DNA from: Leptospira levettii
GTDB taxonomy: Bacteria > Spirochaetota > Leptospiria > Leptospirales > Leptospiraceae
Length of the DNA stretch: 64,000 nucleotides
Assembly: GCF_002812085.1 (NCBI RefSeq)
Contig: NZ_NPDM01000002.1
Coordinates: 124,001-188,000, forward strand
Direction: 5' to 3'
The notes beneath the pieces were generated by a model, which made no database searches, was not told where the DNA came from, and saw only the letters and a program-made list of their open reading frames with translations. A program made the translations under genes and the position numbers. Below are positions 1 through 9,342 of the stretch, piece by piece (position 1 is the stretch's first letter; the number at the start of each line of letters is the position of its first letter).

Positions 1-1892
1 CCAGTACTGCGCACCACCCGCACCACAACAAAGACCTTTGGAGTGATGGTCGACTGCTTCTTCAATTTTTCCACCGGATACTTTTTTCACAACATCACGA
101 GGGTTATCGTAATTGTTGTTATATCGTCCGATGTAACAAGAGTCATGGTAAGTATACTTTCCAGTGTTTGCATCATCAGCCACTTTTACATCGATTTTAC
201 CTTCTTTGGAGAGTTGATTGATGTATTCCGAGTGGTGGATGACTTCGAAGTTTCCACCAAATTGCGGGTACTCGTTTTTGATAGTGTTATAACAATGTGG
301 GCAAGCAGTTACGATTTTTTTGATACCGTATCCGTTGATTGTGTCCACGTTGGTTTGTGCTAGTGTTTGGTAGAGGTATTCGTTACCACCACGGCGAGCA
401 GAGTCTCCTGAGCATCCTTCTTCTGTTCCAAGGATACCAAAGTTTACATCCGCTTTTTGCATGATTTTTACAAAGTCACGAGAGATCTTTTTGTTTCTTT
501 CATCAAAAGCACCCGCACAACCTACCCAATAGAGTACGTCTACGTTTTTGTCTTCTGCTTCTGATAGAACTTTTACATTTAATCCCTCTGCCCAGTCGGC
601 ACGAGTGTGTGCACCAACACCCCATGGATTCGAATTGTTTTCCATATTGGTGAATGCTTTTTGAAGTTCAGGACTCATTTTTGATTCTGCAAGAACCAAG
701 TGACGACGCATTTCAATGATGGCGTTTACTTGGTTGTTTCCAACAGGGCATGCTTCTACACACGCATAACAAGTAGTACATCCCCAAAGTGCTTCTTCAC
801 TGAGACCTTCGTGTGAGTTGATCACTCCTGTTTCAAGTGCTGCTACTGCTTCCGCTGCTTCTTCTGGCGATTTACCAGCACGTGCAGCAGCCACTTCTGG
901 CATTTTTTCCAACATTTGGTGTTTGAGTTCCACGATGATGGCTTTTGGATTTAATACTTTGCCAGTTCTGTTGGCAGGGCATTCCACTTGGCAACGACCA
1001 CATTCAATACAAGACATACCGTCGAGTAGGTTTGGCCAAGGGAAATCTTCCACACGGTTGGATCCCCAAACAGCATTTTCATCATCCAAATTGAGTTTGG
1101 AAAGTTGTCCTTTTGGAGTGTCAGTTGCGAGGAAATAGTTAAATGGAGCAAAAATTAAGTGAGCATGTTTTGAAGTAGGAACATACAACATAAAAGAGAA
1201 AACAGTGATGATGTGACCCCACCACATAATTTGGAAAACGATATCAGCTGAAGAGTTGGCAACTCCTACTGATTCCCAAAGTTTTCCAATTGCACCGTCA
1301 ATCAAACCAGCATGAGTGTAGTAAGTTGCAGCAACTGTTTTGGCACCGTTTCCAAGTAAGGTGGTGACCATAAGGGTAGCAATCATACTGATGACGATAG
1401 CAGAAGCAGGAGAATGAACATCTAGTCCTTTTGCTTTTTTGATCCAACGTCTCCAAGCAAAAAACCCAAGACCAGTTAACACTAAAATGGATACATAGTT
1501 AACTGCTTGTTCGTAAATATGGTTAGCGGCTTCCCCAAATAAGAAATTAGGTAGTGCAAATTGGTAAGGATCTTCCATAACATAACCGAATACACCTGCG
1601 ATCATTTGGCTTGTTGTATGGATCGTATAGACGATAAATCCATAAAAAACAAACGCGTGCATGATCCCACGTACTGGTTCGCGGAAGTTCTTTTTTTGTA
1701 AGATTACGTTTAGGAAAAAACTTTTTAAACGGAATCCGATGTTTAGGTTCTTTTTTGCATCTTCATTAAAAAATGCAGGACGACCGTTGAAGATCAATCC
1801 GAGCCTGTAAAGGATAGCGCGGACAAACACTACGTTTGCCACGACGAAAAAAGCTGTGAATAATAGGTGAAAGAGAATTCTTCCGATATCCA
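1..1892 (-). CDS. Membrane (Fe-S)-binding oxidoreductase, EtfD/FadF type (3' end missing)
   Basis: The first 630 codons of a leftward gene are present and the C-terminus lies beyond base 1. The start is ATG at 1892. The N-terminal ~270 residues hold several hydrophobic segments resembling the NarI-type cytochrome-bearing module. Two ferredoxin-type clusters follow: [12 protein letters not shown] near residue 293 and [12 protein letters not shown] near 367. Cysteine-rich CCG-type motifs come next, the last being CCGAGG just before the window edge. In characterised relatives this architecture takes electrons from electron-transfer flavoprotein, or a similar donor, to the membrane quinone pool. 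It is divergent from mqnC, a menaquinone synthesis gene, which fits a quinone partner. The electron donor cannot be told from sequence, and a heterodisulfide-reductase-like role is possible. Confidence 0.85.
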
Positions 1893-2015
1893 TTTATATT
1901 TATGCCCTTAAGGTGTTTGGTATTTCCTAGGATTTCTATAGAAAAATCAATGTCCAGGAAAATTCGGTTTTTACAGGGATATGTCAGAAGATTTCCTGTC
2001 CAAGTAGGTAGAGAT

Positions 2016-3119
2016 ATGAACTTGTCCTCTTTTTCCCTGAACCCCAATGACCCAGCCGATGTTGTCCTTCTCAAAGCAGTGGATGGCAAACGAATCTCTC
2101 CCAGTGAAGCTCTCGTTTTGTACAAGGAAGGAGACTTTCTAAAAATCCAGATGGTAGCCCGGTACCTTCGTGAGAAGGTTAGGCCCCATTCGGAAGCCAG
2201 TTATACCATGTTTCGGGTGGTGAATTATACCAATTATTGCAATGTTGAATGTAGTTTTTGTTCCTTTATGGATGAAATTGGAAATGGGAAGGGATATGTT
2301 CTCTCAAAAGAGGACATCTTGCAGAAGATGGATTATGCTGTGGAAGAAGGTGCCGACCAAATGTTCTTACAAGGTGGGGTGTATCCGGAACTTCCTTTTG
2401 AGTATTATTTGGATGTGATCCGAACCGTGAAGTCAAAATACCCAAAGATGCACATCCGCGCCTTTTCTCCAGTAGAAGTCATCAATTTAGAAACCATTAC
2501 TGGAAAACCTCTCAGAGAAGTCCTACAAATCCTAAAGGAAGCCGGTCTTGATTCTGTCCCTGGTGCCGGTGCAGAAATCCTTACGGAGAGGATGCGCCAA
2601 ATCATCTCTCCGAAAAAAGCTTCCGTTGCGGAATGGGTTCGCGCGATGGAAACCTGCCATGAAGTGGGACTGAGAGGCTCTGCCAATATTGTGTTTGGCT
2701 CGGAAGAAACAAAAGAGGAAGTCATCGAACACTTGCAAGTGGTGCGTGATTTACAAGACAGAACTGGTGGATTTTTGTCCTTTATCCCTTGGACATTCCA
2801 ACCACAAACCAAACGGTTTAAGGTAAGGCCTGTTCCGACACATGAATACCTAAAGGTTCTTGGAATTTGCCGTATCTTTTTAGATAACATTCCACATATT
2901 GAAACCTCGGTCATGGTGCTTGGCAAAGGGGTAGGCCAACTGGCATTGTATTCGGGTGCGGATGATATTTCCTCTGTTGTGATAGAAGAAAATGTCCTTA
3001 GGTCGTTTGGATTAAAAACGGAAAAAGAGGCACGAAAATTTTTGATGGAAGGGGGGTTTCGCCCGGTCCGAAGGAACCTCAATTACGAAGAAGTGAGTTC
3101 CCCACTAGAAGTAGTCTAA
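2016..3119 (+). CDS. mqnC: Cyclic dehypoxanthinyl futalosine synthase (radical SAM), menaquinone synthesis
   Basis: MqnC cyclises dehypoxanthine futalosine in the futalosine route to menaquinone. The protein has the radical SAM motif CNVECSFC (Cys75, 79 and 82 in my numbering). It also has family-typical stretches [26 protein letters not shown] and a C-terminal [15 protein letters not shown] chose ATG 2016 (367 residues) because the protein then begins like known family members. The frame is open upstream to ATG 1902, but those 38 residues look non-homologous and would crowd the divergent gene starting at 1892. The paralogue MqnE shares the fold, but the IPWTFQP and GAGAEIL pattern favours MqnC. 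mqnA lies 35 kb away in this window. Confidence 0.9.
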   Translation: MNLSSFSLNPNDPADVVLLKAVDGKRISPSEALVLYKEGDFLKIQMVARYLREKVRPHSEASYTMFRVVNYTNYCNVECSFCSFMDEIGNGKGYVLSKEDILQKMDYAVEEGADQMFLQGGVYPELPFEYYLDVIRTVKSKYPKMHIRAFSPVEVINLETITGKPLREVLQILKEAGLDSVPGAGAEILTERMRQIISPKKASVAEWVRAMETCHEVGLRGSANIVFGSEETKEEVIEHLQVVRDLQDRTGGFLSFIPWTFQPQTKRFKVRPVPTHEYLKVLGICRIFLDNIPHIETSVMVLGKGVGQLALYSGADDISSVVIEENVLRSFGLKTEKEARKFLMEGGFRPVRRNLNYEEVSSPLEVV

Positions 3120-3181
3120 AATCACATTTTTCAAAAGACCGTTTGGTCTCGAAAGAATTTGGATAGGGAACTGCTTTAGGC

Positions 3182-3210
3182 AAAAAAAAAGATGGGGGAT
3201 TTTCCCCATC
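3182..3210 (-). terminator. Intrinsic terminator for the GGDEF gene
   Basis: A 7-bp perfect stem GATGGGG/CCCCATC (3191-3197 with 3204-3210) with a 6-nt loop is preceded on the plus strand by a run of nine A. Read leftward this is a GC-rich hairpin followed by nine T, a classical intrinsic terminator. It lies about 96 bp beyond the stop of the leftward GGDEF gene. It has no T run on the plus strand, so it would serve mqnC poorly. Confidence 0.75.
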
Positions 3211-3305
3211 TCGTAAGTTTTACACCTTATCCGTAATGGACATAAACTGAGAATCAGTCTCATTTGTAAGGTTAGAATCGAATCCTAATTCCGTCGATCT
3301 TTTTT

Positions 3306-4499
3306 TTACATTTCTAGGAGTGTGATGCGGTTTCTGCCTTCGTTTTTGGAAGTGTAAAGTGCCGTATCTATTTTATGGTAGAGTTCATCAAAACTGGGGT
3401 CGTCTTCTGGATGGAAAAGAGTGCCACCGATGGAAACCGTAAGAGTCAGGGAATCGCTCGGGTCGTTATAGATCGGAATTTGTAATTCTTCCATTTTTTC
3501 CCTGATGGATTCCGTTAACGTATGGAGTCCCTCTTTATCAATGGGAGAAACTAACAAACAAAACTCATCTCCCCCAATCCTTGCTGCAATGTCTGTGATA
3601 CGAGTTCTAGACTTTAATGTTTTGGCAAAAGCTTGGATCGCAATGTCACCTTGTTTGTGTCCATAACGATCGTTAATGGTTTTAAGTTTGTCTAAATCCA
3701 AAATCACAAGACCAATCACAAATCCTTCACGGTGTGATCTTTTTTTATACAGATCAAATTGTTCTAATAGATGCCTTCTGTTAAAAAGTTCCGTCATGGA
3801 ATCTACACGGGACAAATCTTCTATTTTCTGATTGATGCGTAGGAGTTTACCAACCGTTATGTGGAGTTTTTCTTTGATCCTATACTCTTCAAATCTCCAG
3901 TAATTGATGAGGAAATTGGCAACAATTCCAAAGGCTAACAAAAAGGAAACAATGAGAACATCCTGGTAGAAAAAATACCGATCAAATCCTTGGATGCGAG
4001 AAAAATTCAAATGAAGAGGGATAAAAATGGAAATATAAATCAAAGATAGGATACAGATTCGAATTGGCTCTAACCAGAGTAAGATGGAAGCTCCAGCGAT
4101 CACAATTGCAGAACCGAATAAATAATAAGCATGGTTAGGGTTATCAAAAACCATCATCGGGATATAAAGAGTCACGAGTCCAATGAGTACAAGACTTGTG
4201 ATTCCTAAGATTTGTTTTTGGTATCGTTTGATTCCTCTTTTTGCTAAGAGATAAACAGAAAAACAAATCGCAAGGGATGAAATTCGAAAAAATGCGATCC
4301 AAAAACTAGCTTCTTTTGTTCTCACAAGTGAGTCCACAAAGAGTAAAGAGATGATGGATGTAACAGCAGTCATTACGCTGAAAATTTGTAAAGAAGAAGC
4401 AATATCATCTAAATTTGTGGAGATAAACTCTGGGTGGTAGGGGCGTAAAAATAATTTACGCAAAACAAAACCGTATCGTTTGAATGTATACCTACGCAT
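3306..4499 (-). CDS. Membrane-bound diguanylate cyclase (GGDEF domain)
   Basis: The N-terminal ~200 residues carry about six hydrophobic helices, a membrane sensory region of unidentified type. A short linker leads to a complete GGDEF domain with the intact signature GGDEF near residues 308-312. The product-binding inhibitory site RxxD is present as RITD five residues upstream. Both features predict an active, feedback-inhibited enzyme making cyclic di-GMP from two GTP at the inner membrane. The start is ATG 4499. A TTG at 4511 in the same frame would add four residues, and neither has a strong ribosome site. The gene stands alone and ends before the terminator at 3182-3210. Confidence 0.88.
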   Translation of the reverse strand: MRRYTFKRYGFVLRKLFLRPYHPEFISTNLDDIASSLQIFSVMTAVTSIISLLFVDSLVRTKEASFWIAFFRISSLAICFSVYLLAKRGIKRYQKQILGITSLVLIGLVTLYIPMMVFDNPNHAYYLFGSAIVIAGASILLWLEPIRICILSLIYISIFIPLHLNFSRIQGFDRYFFYQDVLIVSFLLAFGIVANFLINYWRFEEYRIKEKLHITVGKLLRINQKIEDLSRVDSMTELFNRRHLLEQFDLYKKRSHREGFVIGLVILDLDKLKTINDRYGHKQGDIAIQAFAKTLKSRTRITDIAARIGGDEFCLLVSPIDKEGLHTLTESIREKMEELQIPIYNDPSDSLTLTVSIGGTLFHPEDDPSFDELYHKIDTALYTSKNEGRNRITLLEM

Positions 4500-4556
4500 G
4501 GTGGAAACCAATCTTGAGAATACAGTTTGTCGTTTCGTTGTAAACCATTTAGTGGG

Positions 4557-5372
4557 TTAGAACAAAATCACTTTTCGTTGCGTTTTGGCTAAGACATCCG
4601 GTAAGGACATTCCATCACTTCCCAAAGTCCGGATCCTTTCTCCATTTGAATATAGTACAACTCCTTGGATTCCGAAATTCCCTACGTAGGTAAAGGTAAT
4701 TTGGTCCAAACGGTCTTTTAAGATTTCCATACTACCTCCTGAACTCAATTCTTCCGAAATGGAAATGTGTAAGATTCCGTTCTCCAAACGATAGTTTGGT
4801 TCCATTCGGATTTTTTTAGTCAGAGCAGAAAGTACACCTTTTGATTTTTCAGTCACCGTTGGTCCCTTGGTGAGTTCTTGGAATAAAAATACAATGGGGT
4901 CCCCACCTGGAAATTCGCGGGTGAGTTTTACAAGTTGGGACTGGCTATTTTTTCCAGAACCATAAAATTTGAGAAAGTACACAGGAAGGTAGCCAGGCTC
5001 AGCACTGATTCGTTTTCCTGCACCAGGGAACCTGTCTTCTGGAAGAGTGATCTCAGGAATGGTTTCATCGATGACTTTTGTTTGTTTGGTGGACTTTGTA
5101 TTTGTAGGGTAAGAATGATTGAATACTTCTTCTTCCCAATTTAAATCATCTTCAAACGTTTCACTTTGAAACGGATCCACTGGTTCGGCAAATTTTGTTT
5201 TTTCAGCTTGTTTTCCAATGTTACGGAACCCCTGTTTTGGAAAAAAATTTCCAGAAACTTTGGGATCAAACCCCATGGACTTTTCAATTAGGACGAGTAC
5301 AAAGAAGATCCCGCCAAGGAAATAGCGTAATGATTTCCATTTGTCTTCTTGGATTTGGGGATGTACCGCCAC
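4557..5372 (-). CDS. Membrane-anchored GerMN-domain protein
   Basis: This 271-residue protein has one hydrophobic segment near residues 17-34 (YFLGGIFFVLVLIEKSMGF region), probably an uncleaved anchor or signal peptide. A Lys/Glu-rich linker and a C-terminal ~140-residue GerMN-type domain follow: PVYFLKF, then FLFQELTKGP, then ISEELSSGG and a C-terminal strand pair. GerMN domains occur in envelope and spore-germination proteins, and their ligand is not established. The apparent start is GTG 5372 with no evident ribosome site, so the exact N-terminus is uncertain. It lies about 34 bp beyond the stop of the upstream leftward HAD gene and may be cotranscribed with it. I cannot name a specific function. 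Confidence 0.7.
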   Translation of the reverse strand: MAVHPQIQEDKWKSLRYFLGGIFFVLVLIEKSMGFDPKVSGNFFPKQGFRNIGKQAEKTKFAEPVDPFQSETFEDDLNWEEEVFNHSYPTNTKSTKQTKVIDETIPEITLPEDRFPGAGKRISAEPGYLPVYFLKFYGSGKNSQSQLVKLTREFPGGDPIVFLFQELTKGPTVTEKSKGVLSALTKKIRMEPNYRLENGILHISISEELSSGGSMEILKDRLDQITFTYVGNFGIQGVVLYSNGERIRTLGSDGMSLPDVLAKTQRKVILF

Positions 5373-5406
5373 AGTATCAATGTCGGAAATGTATTGGATT
5401 TCGAAT

Positions 5407-6051
5407 TTAAAAAAATTGTTTTAAATTTGTTAAATCTTCAATTTTCCAATCAAAGTCTGGAATTTCGCCTGGAACTCCATGACCATAGGTGCAAAAACCA
5501 AATGGGCATCCATTTTGCCGCGCTGCCTCCCAATCACTGAACCGATCCCCAATCATCGCAATGGAATTTGGTTCTAAACTGTATTTGCGCACATACTCAG
5601 CTAAAATTTCACCTTTGGTGTGGATGGTCTCTTGGTTGATCACAACAATTGGTTCGAAGTATTGTAATACGCCGGCTGTATCGAGAACGGTTTCAATATA
5701 AGGTTTTCGACCATTGGAAGCGCAAGTGATCGTATAACCTTTTTCTTTGAGATAATGAATGGTAGAACCAACACCAGCGTAAAAATCCCCGCCACCACTG
5801 CGGATGGAATCACACAGTAAATCTAAAACTCTAGCCGAAATGGAATCTCTTTCGACTTCTGGTAATGAGGGGAGGAGGTTTGCAAAAATAGTCCGCACTG
5901 GTTTTCCAATTTCATTGATGATCTGATCGTGTGTGGGTAGGGATGTAATTTTTCCCGTTTTCTTAGCAAACTCTTCGATTGCCTGCACATACGTCTTAAA
6001 GATTATGGATTCTGAGGAAAATAAGGTCCCATCGACATCGAAGGCGACCAT
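5407..6051 (-). CDS. HAD-superfamily phosphatase (phosphoglycolate phosphatase-like)
   Basis: HAD motif I is at the very N-terminus (FDVDGTLFSS), with the nucleophile and acid aspartates. An alpha-helical cap, a motif II serine or threonine near TCASNGRKP, and motif III/IV as GDRFSDWEAARQNG follow. This is the Gph/PGMB-like subclass with a C1 cap, which hydrolyses small phosphorylated metabolites, and the substrate cannot be read from sequence. I chose ATG 6051 (214 residues) because motif I then starts immediately and GGGGGA lies at ribosome-site distance. ATG 6081 would add ten residues. The gene is divergent from the aminomutase cassette. Confidence 0.8.
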   Translation of the reverse strand: MVAFDVDGTLFSSESIIFKTYVQAIEEFAKKTGKITSLPTHDQIINEIGKPVRTIFANLLPSLPEVERDSISARVLDLLCDSIRSGGGDFYAGVGSTIHYLKEKGYTITCASNGRKPYIETVLDTAGVLQYFEPIVVINQETIHTKGEILAEYVRKYSLEPNSIAMIGDRFSDWEAARQNGCPFGFCTYGHGVPGEIPDFDWKIEDLTNLKQFF

Positions 6052-6082
6052 ACGGATTTCCCCCAAGCGGTTTTCTTGCATT

Positions 6083-6106
6083 ACCACCAGAAAAGAATTT
6101 GGTGGT
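6083..6106. promoter_or_regulatory. Inverted repeat in the divergent HAD/aminomutase control region
   Basis: A 7-bp perfect inverted repeat, ACCACCA (6083-6089) and TGGTGGT (6100-6106), separated by 10 nt, lies between the divergent HAD gene and the radical SAM cassette. It ends 27 bp before the cassette's first ATG. The spacing would place protein contacts about 1.6 helical turns apart. It could be an operator or an mRNA hairpin, and no matching regulator gene is adjacent. Confidence 0.35.
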
Positions 6107-6133
6107 CTGTTGGCAAGTAAGGAATAAAATCTT

Positions 6134-7342
6134 ATGCTCGTGCAAAACAGTTTATCAGAAGTTCTTCGGGCCAGAGAAGAATTGTTTTCCAGGACAATTT
6201 GGACTGATCCCACATCACAGTTGCAAAACCGAGTGAAAGGATCGGAACTTTCTCGTTATTTTTTACTCACCGAATCGGAACGAATAGGGATTGAACAAAC
6301 CATCCGATTATTAGTTTCGACCACTCCCTATTATTTATCTTTGTCTGATCCCACGGACCCAAACTGTCCCATACGAAGGATGATTGTTCCAACAGCGGAG
6401 GAGGCAGTATTTTCATTAGAAGAAAGTTCCGATCCTTTGGATGAGGAACGACTAAGTCCTGTTCGTGGGCTCACTCATATGTACCCAAATCGTGTCCTTC
6501 TGTTTTCAAACCATTCGTGCAGTGTATATTGTCGCCATTGTATGCGAGGTAGAAAGGTATCTTCTAGTGGGGAAAGAATGGAAAAAGCAGATTTAGAGAC
6601 TGCATTTGATTACATACGAAACCATCCTGAAGTAGAAGATGTAGTGGTGAGTGGTGGAGATCCATTAAATCTTGCAGATGCAAGGCTTGAGTGGATTTTA
6701 CAGGAACTAAATCAAATACCACACGTTCGCATTTGTAGGCTTGGGACAAGAAATCCAGTCACCTTACCATTTCGCATAACAGATGAATTGTGTAAAATCA
6801 TTGAAAGGTATAATGACGATAATTTATCGATATTCTGTCATACCCAATTTAACCATCCAAAGGAATGTACAAAGGAAGCTAAGGATGCTGTATTACGTCT
6901 GTTAAAAGTAGGAGTATCTGTAGGGAATCAGGCAGTATTATTAAAAGGCATCAACGATGATGAAGAAATAATGCTCACACTTCATAAAAAGTTATTGGAA
7001 ATGCGAGTTCGTGCCTATTACCTTTATGACCCAGAACTCATTCCTGGTTCCAGGGGTTTTCGCACTCCACTTGCTCGTGGGATTGAAATCGTAGAGTATA
7101 TGCGAGGAAAAATTGGAGGGATGGGAATTCCTCATTTTGTCAATGATCTTCCTGGTGGTGGCGGTAAAATTACCATCGGTGCCAATTGGTATTTAGGTTA
7201 TTATCCAAAAACAAGACAACATGCCTTTCGTTCCGCAGTGACTAAAAAAATACATTTTTCATTTGAACCAGTTGGTTCCGACAAAGAATCTTATTATCCA
7301 GTTCTTTTAGATGCAGATTGGGAGAAATTCCAAGCCGAATGA
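6134..7342 (+). CDS. Lysine 2,3-aminomutase-family radical SAM/PLP enzyme
   Basis: The family moves an alpha-amino group to the beta carbon using S-adenosylmethionine, a 4Fe-4S cluster and pyridoxal phosphate. The cluster motif CSVYCRHC (Cys129, 133, 136) is intact, followed by Arg138, matching the substrate-carboxylate arginine of clostridial lysine aminomutase. GGD (174-176) and the PLP-lysine motif PGGGGK (Lys345) are present. Of the two aspartates that hold the lysine side-chain amine, one is kept (Asp338) and the other appears as Glu301. The substrate may therefore differ from lysine. An EpmB-type role (modifying elongation factor P) is an alternative, but the neighbours are not EpmA or efp. 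A ribosome site AAGGA precedes ATG 6134. The 3' end overlaps the ATP-grasp gene as ATGA. Confidence 0.88.
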   Translation: MLVQNSLSEVLRAREELFSRTIWTDPTSQLQNRVKGSELSRYFLLTESERIGIEQTIRLLVSTTPYYLSLSDPTDPNCPIRRMIVPTAEEAVFSLEESSDPLDEERLSPVRGLTHMYPNRVLLFSNHSCSVYCRHCMRGRKVSSSGERMEKADLETAFDYIRNHPEVEDVVVSGGDPLNLADARLEWILQELNQIPHVRICRLGTRNPVTLPFRITDELCKIIERYNDDNLSIFCHTQFNHPKECTKEAKDAVLRLLKVGVSVGNQAVLLKGINDDEEIMLTLHKKLLEMRVRAYYLYDPELIPGSRGFRTPLARGIEIVEYMRGKIGGMGIPHFVNDLPGGGGKITIGANWYLGYYPKTRQHAFRSAVTKKIHFSFEPVGSDKESYYPVLLDADWEKFQAE

Positions 7343-8331
7343 AAACAGTCATTCTTGCATGTGATATTTACAATCCAGACGATCCAAAACGTTCCCAGGA
7401 ATGGGAATCGGAAGAAACCATATCGCTTATGGAAAATACCATTCGTTCCTTAGGGTATAATGTTGTGTCACTTTCGGATGCAAAAGAAATTACATCTGTT
7501 CTTTCCAATATTCCAAAGGGTAACAGGGAAAATTGGATCGTGTGGAATCTTGTGGAAGGTTATACATCTACCTCAAGAGAAGCATACATTCCTGCGTTAT
7601 GCGAATATTTAGGAATCCCACATACGGGAAGTTCAGCTTCCGTCCAATGTTTCACTTTGGATAAATTTAAAACCAAACTTTTTTTGCATTCGATGGGAAT
7701 TCGAGTAACGGATTCAGAACTACTGACAGAATTTCAAACCAAACCGAAAATCAAATTTCCAGTATTTGTGAAACCCAATGGAGAAGGATCGAGTTTGGGA
7801 ATTTCAGAGTCGAATACAATCCAAGACCAAGGAGAATGGGAAGATACAATCCCAAAACTTTTAGAGGAACACTCTCCACTTTTAATAGAACCATTTTTAA
7901 CTGGAAGGGAACTTACGGTAGGTGTGATCGGAAATTTGAACCACTACCAAGTTTTACCGATAGCATATGTGGATACTCCTTCTGGGATTTACCATGAAGG
8001 AATCAAATCTAAATCAGAATTTTTAGAATCTTTGGACTTCGAAGTTCCGATTGCCCTCCAAAAGGAATTAGAATCCACTTCTTTGAAAATTGCAAAATTT
8101 CTTGGAAGTTCTGGTTATATTAGAATCGATTATAAATTGGAAAAAGAAATACCTTATTGTTTGGAAGTGAATGCTACACCAGGTTTTTCTAAGATTTACT
8201 CCACCTTGCCGATGTTATGGGAAAAATCAGGGAAATCATATTCGGAATTATTAGAATTATGTATCAATTTAGGTTTTGAAGAATACCAAACTCATCCGCG
8301 TTACCAATATGGAAAGGACCAAAACGTATGA
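7339..8331 (+). CDS. ATP-grasp ligase, D-Ala-D-Ala ligase-like
   Basis: This 330-residue ATP-grasp enzyme starts at ATG 7339, which overlaps the aminomutase stop. Family blocks are [21 protein letters not shown] (nucleotide lysine and Gly-rich loop), [17 protein letters not shown] and [11 protein letters not shown] (Mg-binding Glu and Asn). The region that in true Ddl enzymes carries the HGxxGEDG signature instead reads [17 protein letters not shown] therefore do not call it cell-wall Ddl. ATP-grasp ligases of this branch join a carboxylate to an amine through an acyl phosphate. Placement directly after an aminomutase and before a diiron-type protein suggests that it ligates the aminomutase product. 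The actual substrates are unknown. Confidence 0.82.
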   Translation: MKTVILACDIYNPDDPKRSQEWESEETISLMENTIRSLGYNVVSLSDAKEITSVLSNIPKGNRENWIVWNLVEGYTSTSREAYIPALCEYLGIPHTGSSASVQCFTLDKFKTKLFLHSMGIRVTDSELLTEFQTKPKIKFPVFVKPNGEGSSLGISESNTIQDQGEWEDTIPKLLEEHSPLLIEPFLTGRELTVGVIGNLNHYQVLPIAYVDTPSGIYHEGIKSKSEFLESLDFEVPIALQKELESTSLKIAKFLGSSGYIRIDYKLEKEIPYCLEVNATPGFSKIYSTLPMLWEKSGKSYSELLELCINLGFEEYQTHPRYQYGKDQNV

Positions 8332-9008
8332 ATCTCATTGGAATGTTAAAAAGGGAAGTGGAAACTCATTCTGTTTTACAAACAAAGTGGCTAAGAGAAA
8401 GAAATATTAGAATGAGTTTTGATGATTTAATCCTTTGGCTTAGCCAAGAATACTATGTATCCATTGGATTTGTCGATTGGTTTTTGTTAGTTGCTGCCAA
8501 TACAAGAGACCAAAATGCCAAAATAGTCCTTGTCGAAAATATTTGGGAAGAATTGGGAGAAGGGAACATCTCCGAAACACATGTATCGATACTTACAAGT
8601 TTTTTGGAACAACTTAATTTTGATTTTTCGAAGCATCAAATTTTACCTGAGACAAAAACCTATCTAGATAAAATGAAATCGGTAATTGATTTGGGTTTTT
8701 TTTATGGGTTAGGAGCACTAGGACCTGCCAATGAATATTTACTTAAATTGGAATACTCACAAATTGCGAACGCATACCATCAATTGAAAAGAGAATTCAA
8801 TTTGCCAGAAGGTAAATTTTTTCAGGTGAATTTAGATGCAGATGAAGGGCATAGCAAACGATTGTTTGATCTCATAGAAACTGTTTGTATTACGGAGGAA
8901 TCCAAAAAACAAGTGATCGAAGGGAACCGATTGGCACTAGATGCAAGAGAAGATTTTTATTTGGGTTTGTCTCGTTTGGATGAAGGGAAACGTTACTTAA
9001 CCAAGTGA
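8328..9008 (+). CDS. Heme-oxygenase-like diiron oxidase/oxygenase (HDO) family protein
   Basis: This 226-residue all-helical protein has an ATGA overlap with the ATP-grasp gene. Family features visible are Glu41 in a first core helix (QEYYVSIGF) and ENIWEELGEGN with Glu75 followed exactly ten residues later by His85. A third-helix motif with Asp172 and His175 is also present. The usual first histidine of that H-x3-D-x2-H motif is Asn168. HDO proteins of this fold bind two irons and oxidise amino-acid-derived substrates or cleave carbon chains, and some TenA-like relatives are not metalloenzymes. The changed ligand leaves activity open. Context argues for a tailoring step on the product of the two upstream enzymes. 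Confidence 0.72.
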   Translation: MNLIGMLKREVETHSVLQTKWLRERNIRMSFDDLILWLSQEYYVSIGFVDWFLLVAANTRDQNAKIVLVENIWEELGEGNISETHVSILTSFLEQLNFDFSKHQILPETKTYLDKMKSVIDLGFFYGLGALGPANEYLLKLEYSQIANAYHQLKREFNLPEGKFFQVNLDADEGHSKRLFDLIETVCITEESKKQVIEGNRLALDAREDFYLGLSRLDEGKRYLTK

Positions 9009-9335
9009 TTTCTTAAATTTTTTAAGTAGTACCATTACAAACATTCCTAAAAATGGAACGAGTGGCAAATACAGAATCCAAACAAAATACCGATAGAATC
9101 GTAGATTCCATGCCAAAACTCGAACTCCAAAAAAACCAGGAAATCGGTTTCCATTTTGGATGATTTGTACTTCTCCTTTGCATTGATCCTTTGTTAATTG
9201 CGAATGGATTTTCTTTAAATCCTCTTCAGAAAAGGTATGGTAAGATACGATTTCAATTGGTTTGATGGACTGTTTTTGTAAGGAAAACGCCAATCGCGTA
9301 CAAAAGGAACATTCTCCATCATATATTAATTTCAT
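8997..9335 (-). CDS. DCC-family (DUF393) thiol-disulfide-like protein
   Basis: This small protein (112 residues) has the DCC signature at its start, YDGECSFCTRLA, with a CxxC-like pair in a thioredoxin-type fold. A hydrophobic segment near residues 85-105 (FVWILYLPLVPFLGMFVMVLL) may be an anchor. The family's activity is not well defined; disulfide exchange is the usual suggestion. It converges on the diiron-protein gene and overlaps its last 12 bases (8997-9008). It is the last gene of the leftward group bfr, rRNA methyltransferase, acetylglutamate synthase and this gene, with a 7-bp gap from the previous one. Confidence 0.78.
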   Translation of the reverse strand: MKLIYDGECSFCTRLAFSLQKQSIKPIEIVSYHTFSEEDLKKIHSQLTKDQCKGEVQIIQNGNRFPGFFGVRVLAWNLRFYRYFVWILYLPLVPFLGMFVMVLLKKFKKSLG

Positions 9336-9342
9336 TTTAGTT

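Noticed and set aside
818..1138. Rightward open frame overlapping the EtfD-like gene.
   Set aside because: It is antisense to a well-supported gene with cluster motifs and shows no protein-like features.
1933..1944. Perfect palindrome TTTCTATAGAAA between the EtfD-like gene and mqnC.
   Set aside because: Short and AT-rich, so chance occurrence is likely, with no regulator nearby.
4501..4511. TTG 4511 as the GGDEF gene start.
   Set aside because: ATG 4499 is a stronger initiator and loses only four residues.
7339..8331. Calling the ATP-grasp gene ddl.
   Set aside because: The HGxxGEDG block of D-Ala-D-Ala ligases is replaced by [16 protein letters not shown], and the gene sits with an aminomutase rather than wall genes.
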